Assembly: GCA_031284295.1 (NCBI GenBank)
Contig: JAITAE010000198.1
Coordinates: forward strand, 1 to 5,556
Direction of reading: 5' to 3'
DNA: 5,556 nt
Origin: Spirochaetaceae bacterium
GTDB taxonomy: Bacteria > Spirochaetota > Spirochaetia > Treponematales > Breznakiellaceae
Part shown: in pieces, positions 1-5,299 of the stretch
Numbering within the stretch: position 1 is the stretch's first letter
Layout: each line of letters opens with the position of its first letter
Notes under the pieces: model-generated
What the model saw: only the letters and a program-made list of their open reading frames with translations
What the model was told of the DNA's origin: nothing
Databases searched by the model: none
Position numbers and translations under genes: made by a program

Positions 1-37
1 ATTATTTTATATACTTTCAGCATAGGAGACCGATTTT

Positions 38-259
38 ATGGAAGAACAGATCAAAAAAGCGCTCGACGGCGTGAGGCCTTCGCTACAGGCGGACGGCGGT
101 GATGTGGAATTTGTATCAGTTGCCGAGGATGGAACCGTATCCCTCAAACTGACCGGCGCTTGTGGCTGCTGCCCACACGCGCAGATGACACTGAAAAATG
201 GTATTGAAAATTATTTAAAAGAAAAGATACCGGGCGTTACCGCCGTTCTTGGTGTTTAA
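38..259 (+). CDS. NifU-like Fe-S cluster scaffold protein (NifU C-terminal domain only)
   Basis: This 73-residue protein is a stand-alone NifU C-terminal domain, a cytoplasmic scaffold that binds an Fe-S cluster and passes it to apo-proteins. The family signature is visible: RPSLQADGGDVEFV (13-26) and GACGCCPHAQMTL (40-52). The CxxC pair that would bridge a cluster between two subunits is C42 and C45, and there is an extra cysteine at C44. The length is normal for single-domain members; no IscU-like or ferredoxin domain is attached. The start is well supported: AGGAG at 24-28 lies 9 bases before the ATG. A TATACT at 10-15 could be a -10 box, but its -35 region lies outside the window. The gene reads towards the NusG_II and Gx transporter genes and may be cotranscribed with them. 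Assignment to the family is secure; the client proteins are unknown. Confidence 0.93.
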   Translation: MEEQIKKALDGVRPSLQADGGDVEFVSVAEDGTVSLKLTGACGCCPHAQMTLKNGIENYLKEKIPGVTAVLGV

Positions 260-349
260 GAAGAAACCGTCACGAAACGTAACACTTTTTCTTCCCTGTG
301 GAAGCTTCTGTGTGGACGCTTTAAATTACTGGATTATCTGGTTTTTTGT

Positions 350-691
350 TTGAGTTTGATGCTTTTTGCCGGGGCGGCTTTTTTTGTTTATGGCGGAACC
401 GTAAATGGTACGGCACGGCTAAGTGTAAGCGGACAGCAGGGGCGTTGGTTGTACCCGCTGGATTCCGTGGATACTCTTGTTGTGCCGGGACCGCTCGGCG
501 ATACGATTGTCGGGATAAACGGCGGGGAAGCTAGAATCGTTTCGTCACCGTGCCGCAACCAAATATGTGTTGCGATGCCGCCGGTCAGACGGCACGGCCA
601 ATGGACAGCGTGTCTGCCAAACCAGGTAATGATCGGCGTTGACGGTGGCAGCCCATTCACCGGAGATGCCGTTGACGGTGTTACGTGGTAA
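350..691 (+). CDS. NusG domain II-containing protein, membrane-anchored; start uncertain
   Basis: The product is a small extracytoplasmic protein of the NusG_II family, with one N-terminal hydrophobic segment followed by a short beta-rich domain. With the TTG at 350 taken as the start it has 113 residues. The family signature is SPCRNQICV (66-74; cysteines C68 and C73 in CX4C spacing), followed by GQWTACLPNQV (83-93, third cysteine C88). The function is unproven; such proteins are often encoded beside Gx transporters, as here. The start is doubtful. TTG at 350 and ATG at 359 both lack a Shine-Dalgarno and both fall inside the hydrophobic segment. The frame is open back to 260, directly after the nifU stop and in the same frame. 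Codons 323-349 would add KLLDYLVFC, completing a typical membrane anchor, but no ATG, GTG or TTG exists there. The stop overlaps the next gene by 7 bases, suggesting translational coupling. Confidence 0.8.
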   Translation: MSLMLFAGAAFFVYGGTVNGTARLSVSGQQGRWLYPLDSVDTLVVPGPLGDTIVGINGGEARIVSSPCRNQICVAMPPVRRHGQWTACLPNQVMIGVDGGSPFTGDAVDGVTW

Positions 692-704
692 CGCCGTCAA
701 CGGC
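668..704 (+). promoter_or_regulatory. 17-bp hairpin with the Gx transporter start codon in its loop
   Basis: Arms 668-684 and 688-704 pair over 17 positions, 16 Watson-Crick and one G-U (679/693). The three-base loop at 685-687 is exactly the GTG start of the Gx transporter gene. The NusG_II stop TAA (689-691) lies in the right arm. No T-run follows, so it is not a standard terminator. In mRNA this helix would hide the start region until ribosomes finishing the NusG_II gene open it, which would enforce coupled translation. That role is inference; the pairing itself is seen directly. Confidence 0.6.
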
Positions 705-1800
705 GGAGGATGGGGCGTCCGCCGCCCGGCTGCCCGCGCTTGCCGCGTTCAGCCTGTTTCTTTCCACCGTTGAATACATGATCCCCAAACCCCTGCCCTT
801 CATAAGGCTTGGGCTGGCCAACGCTCCGCTTTTACTCGCGCTACGGCTGCCTGCGGCTTCCTTCTTTCTGTTGGTTTCTGTAAAGATTCTTGGGCAGGCC
901 TTCATTTCAGGAACCCTGTTTTCGTATGTGTTTTTGCTTTCACTGTCAGGAACGGCGGCCTCCGCCGCGGCAATGTATTTGCTGCGGCGGGCCGTGCCGG
1001 AAAAGTATATGAGTCTTGCCGGCATCAGCATAACAGGGGCCCTTGTTTCAAACATTATACAGGTAGCGCTTGCCTGTTTTTTTTTCCTGGGGCCAGGCGC
1101 GCTTTACATCGCGCCTCCTTTTATCGCGATGGGTATACTGAGCGGGACGGCGCTTGGGCTTTTCTGTCAACACTTTACCGCAAAGTCCCGCTGGTATAAC
1201 GGCGCGCCTGCCGAAGCCCGCAATCCTTTACAGGCCGACGCTACTGAGAACGCCGCCGGCAAACACAAGAAACGTCCGTTGTTGGATACGGACAAGCTTC
1301 CACCCGCGCCGCTATTTGCCGCCGGCCTCTTGATGTCCGCTATTACGCTTTTTCTACGGCTTCCGGCCGCAAGGTTCGTGCTGTTCCTCGTCTTTCTGCT
1401 CGCGGCCTTCGTTACGGGAAAGGCCGGAAATATTTTTTTAACATTTATTTTTTTTGCGGTAATCGTGATCTCCAACGCGCTGGTACCTTACGGGCGGGTC
1501 ATTCTGAAGATAGGCGTGTTCAGCCTGACGGAGGGGGCGCTGATGCAGGGCATTGGCAAGGCCGCAACGGTGGAAGGGCTTGTGATGCTGTCCCGCGTAA
1601 CGGTAAGCCCGCGCTTGCGCCTGCCCGGCAGGGCGGGCGCTCTGCTGGCGGAAGCCTTCATGCTGCTCAACCGTTTGCTGGAAAGGAAAAAAACAATTCA
1701 CTCAAAGACATTCATCAGCGACATAGACAGGGTTCTGAACGAAATTGCGCCGCTCCCGCCGCCCCGCGTTCAAGCCAAACGCGGGGCGGCGCGGTACTAA
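685..1800 (+). CDS. Gx transporter family membrane protein with an added C-terminal membrane domain
   Basis: This 371-residue integral membrane protein belongs to the family often labelled 'heptaprenyl diphosphate synthase component I', a name that does not establish an enzyme activity. Residues 16-165 form the Gx domain: a first hydrophobic segment ending STVEYMIP (27-34), then RLGLANAP (41-48), a VSVKILGQAFISGTLFS stretch (64-80) and glycine-rich helices. A polar linker spans about 166-206. Residues 208-371 hold three more hydrophobic segments (208-226, 229-244, 249-266), then VFSLTEGALMQGI (278-290) and an amphipathic, basic tail that resembles ECF transporter T components. Starting at GTG 685 is required because a TGA lies in frame at 673, and the next ATG (778) would remove the first membrane helix. 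There is no Shine-Dalgarno. The gene overlaps the NusG_II gene by 7 bases. Substrate unknown; a small-molecule uptake role is inferred. Confidence 0.85.
   Translation: MVTPSTAEDGASAARLPALAAFSLFLSTVEYMIPKPLPFIRLGLANAPLLLALRLPAASFFLLVSVKILGQAFISGTLFSYVFLLSLSGTAASAAAMYLLRRAVPEKYMSLAGISITGALVSNIIQVALACFFFLGPGALYIAPPFIAMGILSGTALGLFCQHFTAKSRWYNGAPAEARNPLQADATENAAGKHKKRPLLDTDKLPPAPLFAAGLLMSAITLFLRLPAARFVLFLVFLLAAFVTGKAGNIFLTFIFFAVIVISNALVPYGRVILKIGVFSLTEGALMQGIGKAATVEGLVMLSRVTVSPRLRLPGRAGALLAEAFMLLNRLLERKKTIHSKTFISDIDRVLNEIAPLPPPRVQAKRGAARY
1757..1791 (+). repeat. 14-bp perfect GC-rich inverted repeat in the 3' end of the Gx gene
   Basis: Arms 1757-1770 and 1778-1791 are perfectly complementary around a 7-base loop (CAAGCCA). 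The repeat encodes residues 358-369 of the Gx protein and ends just before its stop. Directly after it, GCGG (1791-1794) can pair with CCGC (1803-1806), followed by TTTT (1807-1810). The pair could therefore act as a composite 3' end for the plus-strand message, though the U-tract is short. Confidence 0.5.
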
Positions 1801-1838
1801 TGCCGCTTTTCCGGTTCCGCCGGCTTACAGGGGTTTAC

Positions 1839-1875
1839 GAAAAGAAACCGGCCAATGTCCGCTGACATTGGCCGG
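1839..1875 (-). terminator. Intrinsic terminator of folD (minus strand)
   Basis: A perfect 12-bp stem (1848-1859 with 1864-1875) closes a CGCT loop. Read on the minus strand, the stem is followed at 1847-1839 by TTTCTTTTC, giving the hairpin-plus-U-tract of an intrinsic terminator about 60 bases after the folD stop. Read on the plus strand there is no T-run after the stem, so it is mainly directional, though it may also slow transcription arriving from the Gx gene. The rest of the 1801-1935 gap shows only a weak 7-bp pairing (1893-1899 with 1922-1928). Confidence 0.75.
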
Positions 1876-1935
1876 CCTAAGTAAAAATCTATTCCCGCGC
1901 CTGCACGCGCTACGTTTCATCCGCGGGAGAGATAC

Positions 1936-2778
1936 TCATTTCGCGGCGGCGTCGATTACATGGCTTACCAGGTTGGCGCTTGTTACCGAGCCTACTCCGC
2001 CCGGCACTGGGCTGATACCTGCGACAATCGGTTCGACTTCCTCGGTTTTTACATCGCCACAGGTGCCTTTTTCGCCGTTGGGCTTTGCGTTCACGCCGAC
2101 ATCAATAACGTACTGCCCCGCCTTGAAACATTCCTTGCCTACGCTCCAGGCGCGGCCCATCGCGACCACCACCACATCGGCGGCCTGAACCTTTTGCGGC
2201 ATATCCTTTGTTTTGGAATGGCAAATAGTTACCGTACCGTTTTTTTTCAGCAGCAGCATGGAAACCGGCTTGCCGATTACCGTGCTGCGGCCAAGAACCA
2301 CAACGTTCTTGCCGGAAACGTCAATCTTGTAGTGATCAAGAATCTTGATTACCGACTCGGCGGTGCAGGGCGGATAACCGGCCCCGCTGTCCGAGTAGAT
2401 GCCCGCCATCGAGCCGTCCGTGATGCCGTCCATGTCTTTGGAGGGTAACAGCGCGGCGCGGGCCTCATTGTCGTTGATCTGTTTGGGCAGAGGCCGGAAC
2501 AGCAGAATGCCGTGTACATTTTTGTCCTCGTTTGCGGCTTTAATAACCTTGAGCAGTTCCGGCTGGGGCGCGTCTTCCGGTAAAACATAGTTTTTTACCT
2601 CGACGCCGACCGCTTCGCAATTCTTTGTCGCGCCTTTCTCGTAGGAAATATCGTTAGGTTTCTCGCCCATGCGGATAATTCCCAACGTGGGTTTAATCCC
2701 TTTGGCCTTGAGCGCCTCGACATCCCTCTTCATCTGCTCCTGCATAGCAGCCGCAACATCTTTTCCACTTAATAACAT
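1936..2778 (-). CDS. folD: FolD-family methylene-tetrahydrofolate dehydrogenase, cyclohydrolase residues absent
   Basis: This 280-residue cytoplasmic enzyme (normal family length) interconverts methylene-THF and methenyl-THF using NAD(P). The N-terminal folate domain (1-115) contains SYEKGATKNCEAVGV (45-59) and GILLFRPLP (90-98). The Rossmann domain follows KDMDGIT (114-120), with GRSTVIGKPVSMLLL (163-177) and a C-terminal PVPGGVGS. The conserved tyrosine (Y46) and the DG aspartate (D117) are present. The catalytic lysine four residues after the tyrosine is alanine (A50), and the glutamine of the usual GxLVQLPLP motif is phenylalanine (F94). In characterised bifunctional homologues those two residues serve the cyclohydrolase step, so this copy is probably dehydrogenase-only. 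The start is supported by AAGGAG (2790-2785) 6 bases before the ATG. It lies 81 bases downstream of fchA and is probably cotranscribed with it. Cofactor preference cannot be told. Confidence 0.93.
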   Translation of the reverse strand: MLLSGKDVAAAMQEQMKRDVEALKAKGIKPTLGIIRMGEKPNDISYEKGATKNCEAVGVEVKNYVLPEDAPQPELLKVIKAANEDKNVHGILLFRPLPKQINDNEARAALLPSKDMDGITDGSMAGIYSDSGAGYPPCTAESVIKILDHYKIDVSGKNVVVLGRSTVIGKPVSMLLLKKNGTVTICHSKTKDMPQKVQAADVVVVAMGRAWSVGKECFKAGQYVIDVGVNAKPNGEKGTCGDVKTEEVEPIVAGISPVPGGVGSVTSANLVSHVIDAAAK

Positions 2779-2839
2779 AAGAAACTCCTTTCAAACCCGC
2801 GGAAGTCATTACAATTTACAGCCGCAGGCAAGATAAAAC

Positions 2840-2854
2840 TGAAGCAACGCTTCA
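2840..2854 (-). other. Small hairpin between fchA and folD
   Basis: TGAAGC and GCTTCA pair over 6 bp around a three-base loop, starting a few bases after the fchA stop. On the minus strand it is followed by GTTTTATC. It is too weak to be a convincing terminator, but it could protect the 3' end of fchA or cause partial attenuation before folD. Nothing else stands out in the 81-base gap apart from the folD ribosome-binding site. Confidence 0.25.
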
Positions 2855-2859
2855 TTTGT

Positions 2860-3492
2860 TCACTTTTTTAACTGGCCTCTCACGTCCGCGAAGACCTTGT
2901 CCGCAAGAGCGCCGTATTCTTTTATCAGCGCGTCCGCGTCCGCGTTCATTTTGTCCGCCCATGCGCGGTCCGCGGAGGCTTTTGTATTGATGAATACGTT
3001 CAGGCTCGCGCCGTCCAGCGCCGCCTTGCAGAAAATAACACCGACACCGGCATCGCTGACGGCAAGTTTGCTGCCCTTTGCGGCAAACTGTTCGCAAATC
3101 TTAATCGCCTCGGCGCACTTCTTCATTATCTCGAACGGCGTAGCGCAGGCGTCTTTCAGGCATTTTTCCATTACACGCGCCTTTTCGGCCTTTTCCCCGT
3201 CCGTGTTGGCGGGCAGCCCGTAAGCCTTGGAAAGCGGCTCAAAGTCCTTGGCGTCCTTGTCAATAAGCGCGAGGAACTCTTTTTGCAGTTTGTCGCAGTC
3301 TTTTTGCAGTTTGATGATCTCAGGTTCGACATCGGCATACTTTTTTTTGCCTACGGTAAGGGAACCGACCATATTGCCGAGCGCCGTTCCTACCGCGCCA
3401 ACCAACGCCGATGCCCCGCCGCCGCCCGGAACCGCAGCCTTGCTTGCCAGTACCGATACAAAATCCGGTATGGTTTTCGTTGAAATACTCAT
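2860..3492 (-). CDS. fchA: Cyclodeaminase/cyclohydrolase family protein, probable methenyl-THF cyclohydrolase
   Basis: This 210-residue cytoplasmic protein belongs to the formimino-THF cyclodeaminase/methenyl-THF cyclohydrolase (FchA) family, a helical fold found in anaerobes and in the C-terminal half of eukaryotic FTCD. The hallmark N-terminal stretch is present: VPGGGGASALVGAVGTALG (21-39), then MVGSLTVGKKKY (41-52). These form the folate-binding glycine loop and first helices. A lysine- and acid-rich helical middle (DKDAKDFEPL) and an NVFINTKAS segment near the C-terminus also fit. Length is normal for the single-domain form. The start is decided by GGAGG (3503-3499) 6 bases before the ATG. 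Family members act either on formimino-THF (purine or histidine breakdown) or as methenyl-THF cyclohydrolase. With no formiminotransferase gene in view and a FolD lacking its cyclohydrolase residues next door, the cyclohydrolase role is the better inference. Confidence 0.9.
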   Translation of the reverse strand: MSISTKTIPDFVSVLASKAAVPGGGGASALVGAVGTALGNMVGSLTVGKKKYADVEPEIIKLQKDCDKLQKEFLALIDKDAKDFEPLSKAYGLPANTDGEKAEKARVMEKCLKDACATPFEIMKKCAEAIKICEQFAAKGSKLAVSDAGVGVIFCKAALDGASLNVFINTKASADRAWADKMNADADALIKEYGALADKVFADVRGQLKK

Positions 3493-3510
3493 TATAAACC
3501 TCCAAAATAT

Positions 3511-3549
3511 ATGGGATAATTAAAAATTTTTTGAGGACGAGCGTCCCAT
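3511..3549 (-). promoter_or_regulatory. Possible structured leader of fchA
   Basis: Within the presumed fchA 5' leader, ATGGGA (3511-3516) and TCCCAT (3544-3549) form a 6-bp outer stem. A competing short palindrome GGACG-AG-CGTCC (3535-3546) shares one arm. The two cannot form together, and the outer stem ends a few bases before the Shine-Dalgarno. There is no match to the THF riboswitch that I recognise, so regulation is only a possibility. Confidence 0.2.
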
Positions 3550-3558
3550 CTATTCCAT

Positions 3559-3585
3559 AGTATATCAAAAAAGCCGTTTCGTAAA
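3559..3585 (-). promoter_or_regulatory. fchA: Candidate promoter of the fchA-folD operon
   Basis: On the minus strand a TATACT -10 match (3564-3559) is preceded by a weak TTTACG (3585-3580) with 15-base spacing. Transcription would start near 3552, leaving a leader of about 60 bases before fchA. The -10 is good; the -35 and its short spacing are poor. Confidence 0.35.
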
Positions 3586-3605
3586 GAGAAATGTTACCGG
3601 CTTTT
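3567..3605 (-). terminator. Hairpin with T-run upstream of fchA
   Basis: AAAAGCCG (3569-3576) and CGGCTTTT (3598-3605) pair over 8 bp around a 21-base interior, in which TTTC and GAAA can pair further. On the minus strand the stem runs into six Ts, like an intrinsic terminator; on the plus strand only four Ts follow. No complete gene lies upstream on the minus strand, so it may insulate the fchA promoter from antisense transcription out of asnS, or be the relic of a lost gene's end. Confidence 0.4.
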
Positions 3606-3618
3606 CAAACACGGCGCA

Positions 3619-3630
3619 GGCGGGCCCGCC
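3619..3630. repeat. 12-bp perfect GC palindrome in the fchA-asnS gap
   Basis: GGCGGGCCCGCC is its own reverse complement and lies midway in the divergent gap. It could be a dimeric protein-binding site for a regulator acting on either gene, or a chance GC-rich word. It has no loop, so it is not a useful RNA hairpin. Confidence 0.25.
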
Positions 3631-3744
3631 GGAGGGGTTTTAAATACGCCGGTGGCGGTGCGCTTGTCCCGGTTATTGGCTATGTCTTCAATGATGTTTT
3701 AAAGCTTATGCTAAAAAACTAGGTACTAGCTTGGATACATACCC

Positions 3745-3773
3745 TTTTCAAATTTCAGGCCCCGCGCTATATT
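3745..3773 (+). promoter_or_regulatory. asnS: Candidate asnS promoter abutting the start codon
   Basis: TTTTCA (3745-3750) and TATATT (3768-3773) sit 17 bases apart, matching four of six and five of six consensus positions of a housekeeping sigma factor promoter. The expected transcription start, six to seven bases after the -10, falls on or next to the ATG at 3779. This fits the absence of a Shine-Dalgarno and suggests a leaderless message. Confidence 0.4.
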
Positions 3774-3778
3774 TAATC

Positions 3779-5167
3779 ATGTTTATAAAGGATATTCTCA
3801 AGGCTGAAGCGGATAACAGTGAAGTCTGCGTTTCCGGCTGGGTGCGGACAAAACGCGACATGAAGAATCTTGTTTTTATCGAGGTGAACGATGGTTCGTG
3901 TTTTGCGGGTATACAGTGTACGTTTGACAAGGGGCCGGGTCTGGACGCCGCGACGGAAACCGGGCTTTCGCGGCTTACGGCGGGCGCGTCCGTCACTGTC
4001 AGGGGGCGGATCGTGCCGTCACCCGCTTCCGGTCAGAGGCTTGAGGTCGCCGCTACGGAACTGGCGCTTGTCGGCGAGGCTGACGCGGAGACTTATCCGC
4101 TGCAAAAGAAGCGCCATTCGCTCGAATTTTTACGTGAAATAGCGCATCTCCGCGCCAGGACTAACACCTTTGGAGCCGTTGCGCGGGTACGCGGCCGTAT
4201 GGCTTTTGCGGTAAACCGCTTTTTCGAGGAGCGCGGCTTTTTCCTGGTCCACACCCCGATAATTACGGCAAACGACGCGGAGGGCGCGGGGGCGATGTTC
4301 CAGGTAACAACGCTCGATCTGGCGGCACTCGCCGGGTCGTCCTCCCCGCCGGATTGGAGCCGCGATTTTTTTGCTAGACATTGCTACCTGACCGTTTCCG
4401 GCCAGCTTGAGGCGGAAACTTACGCGATGGCCCTTTCGCGTGTCTATACTTTCGGCCCAACCTTCCGCGCCGAGAATTCAAACACGGCCCGCCACCTGGC
4501 GGAGTTCTGGATGATAGAACCGGAAATCGCTTTTGCCGAGCTGCCGGACCTGATGACGCTTGCCGAAGATTTTTTAAAGTATATTTTTGCGGATACTCTT
4601 GAAAAAAGCGCGGACGACCTCAATTTTTTTGACCTGCGTGTGCAGAAAGGGCTTGTCGAAAATTTACAGGCCCTTATAAAATCAAAATTCACGCATATAA
4701 CATATACGGACGCGGTAAATGAACTTCAAAAATCCAAAGAAGATTTTGATTTTAAGCCTGTCTGGGGCAGTGATCTACAGACCGAACACGAAAAATATTT
4801 GACCGAAAAGGTTGCCGGCGGCCCCGTGATAGTTACCGATTATCCGAAAGACATAAAAGCGTTTTATATGAAGTTGAATGACGATGACAAAACGGTGCGC
4901 GCCATGGACGTACTTGTCCCGCGTCTTGGCGAAATAATAGGCGGTTCGCAGCGTGAAGACAATTTGCAAAAACTGGAAAAACGAATGACGGAACTGGGCA
5001 TGAATAGTAAGGATTATTCATGGTACCTGGATCTGCGCCGTTACGGCGCCGTTCCGCACTCCGGTTTTGGTTTGGGCTTCGAGCGTCTTGTCCAGTATGT
5101 TACCGGTATGGCGAACATACGCGATGTTATCCCGTACCCGCGGGCCGCAGGTCAAGCTGACTTCTAA
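3779..5167 (+). CDS. asnS: Asparaginyl-tRNA synthetase (class II)
   Basis: This 462-residue cytoplasmic enzyme charges tRNA-Asn with asparagine using ATP. Its length is close to the approximately 466 residues of the E. coli enzyme. The N-terminal OB-fold anticodon-binding domain (about 14-105) starts VCVSGWVRTKRDMKN. Class II motif 1 lies around 139-163 (ending HTPIITAND). The substrate region reads YLTVSGQLEAETYA (203-216). Motif 2 is FRAENSNTARHLAEFWMIEPE (229-249). ATP and asparagine contacts continue with YPKDIKAFYMKLN (355-367), GEIIGGSQRE (384-393) and motif 3 GFGLGFERL (429-437). These are AsnRS rather than AspRS features. ATG 3779 is chosen because family members begin at MFIKDIL; a TTG at 3731 would add 16 unsupported residues. 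No Shine-Dalgarno precedes the ATG. No clear intrinsic terminator follows, only the 5-bp AT-rich hairpin at 5210-5223 and the structured block further on. Confidence 0.96.
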   Translation: MFIKDILKAEADNSEVCVSGWVRTKRDMKNLVFIEVNDGSCFAGIQCTFDKGPGLDAATETGLSRLTAGASVTVRGRIVPSPASGQRLEVAATELALVGEADAETYPLQKKRHSLEFLREIAHLRARTNTFGAVARVRGRMAFAVNRFFEERGFFLVHTPIITANDAEGAGAMFQVTTLDLAALAGSSSPPDWSRDFFARHCYLTVSGQLEAETYAMALSRVYTFGPTFRAENSNTARHLAEFWMIEPEIAFAELPDLMTLAEDFLKYIFADTLEKSADDLNFFDLRVQKGLVENLQALIKSKFTHITYTDAVNELQKSKEDFDFKPVWGSDLQTEHEKYLTEKVAGGPVIVTDYPKDIKAFYMKLNDDDKTVRAMDVLVPRLGEIIGGSQREDNLQKLEKRMTELGMNSKDYSWYLDLRRYGAVPHSGFGLGFERLVQYVTGMANIRDVIPYPRAAGQADF

Positions 5168-5230
5168 ACCGCCTGCCTTGTAAACTGCGAAAGCACGCCG
5201 GATATAGTGTTTCTACCCAGAAAAGTATAA

Positions 5231-5246
5231 GGGGGGAGGGGGGAGG
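5231..5246 (+). repeat. G-rich tandem tract (GGGGGGA twice, then GG)
   Basis: Two runs of six Gs separated by single As, then GG, form a heptamer repeated twice in tandem. It is a pure purine tract on the plus strand, between convergent genes and directly before the block of inverted repeats. It might form a G-quadruplex or stall polymerase. It is not inside a coding region, so repeat-length changes would not shift any reading frame seen here. Confidence 0.5.
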
Positions 5247-5299
5247 CTGGCTCAACGCAGGGCGTTGAGCTCCGGAGTGTGCGGAGCAAACTCCAGCCT
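5244..5299. repeat. Branched (three-way junction) inverted-repeat element
   Basis: An outer stem pairs 5244-5250 with 5293-5299 (7 bp). Inside it, a hairpin pairs 5251-5258 with 5262-5269 (8 bp, 3-base loop) and a second pairs 5270-5274 with 5282-5286 (5 bp, 7-base loop). The helices abut almost without gaps, so single strands of this DNA or an RNA from either strand would fold into a compact branched shape. It sits in the 3' region of two convergent genes and may serve as a terminator, a stability element, or a dispersed palindromic repeat. Confidence 0.5.

Noticed and set aside
1745..2188. A 147-residue plus-strand open frame over the Gx gene end and folD.
   Set aside because: It lies opposite folD, runs through the terminator hairpin, and has no family features or ribosome-binding site.
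1960..2448. A 162-residue plus-strand open frame antisense to folD.
   Set aside because: It is histidine/arginine-rich shadow coding of a clearly real gene.
3493..3552. THF riboswitch before fchA.
   Set aside because: The leader is about 60 bases and shows neither the conserved core nor the junction layout expected of that riboswitch.
3593..3722. Faint resemblance of gap frames (VTGFSNTA, YAGGGALVPV) to SpoVA-type membrane proteins.
   Set aside because: The words are in different frames and orders, too short, and no continuous protein joins them.
3731..3778. An upstream TTG start that would lengthen asnS by 16 residues.
   Set aside because: The extra residues do not resemble AsnRS N-termini, there is no Shine-Dalgarno, and the MFIKDIL start at 3779 matches the family.
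5210..5223. Terminator of asnS from the TTTCT/AGAAA hairpin.
   Set aside because: A 5-bp AT-rich stem without a T-run is too weak to call a terminator.
5250..5270. Integron attC-like core words GCTCAAC and GTTGAGC (RYYYAAC and GTTRRRY).
   Set aside because: They are the two arms of one short hairpin only 7 bases apart, whereas attC sites separate them by tens of bases with inner L sites. The match follows from the palindrome.
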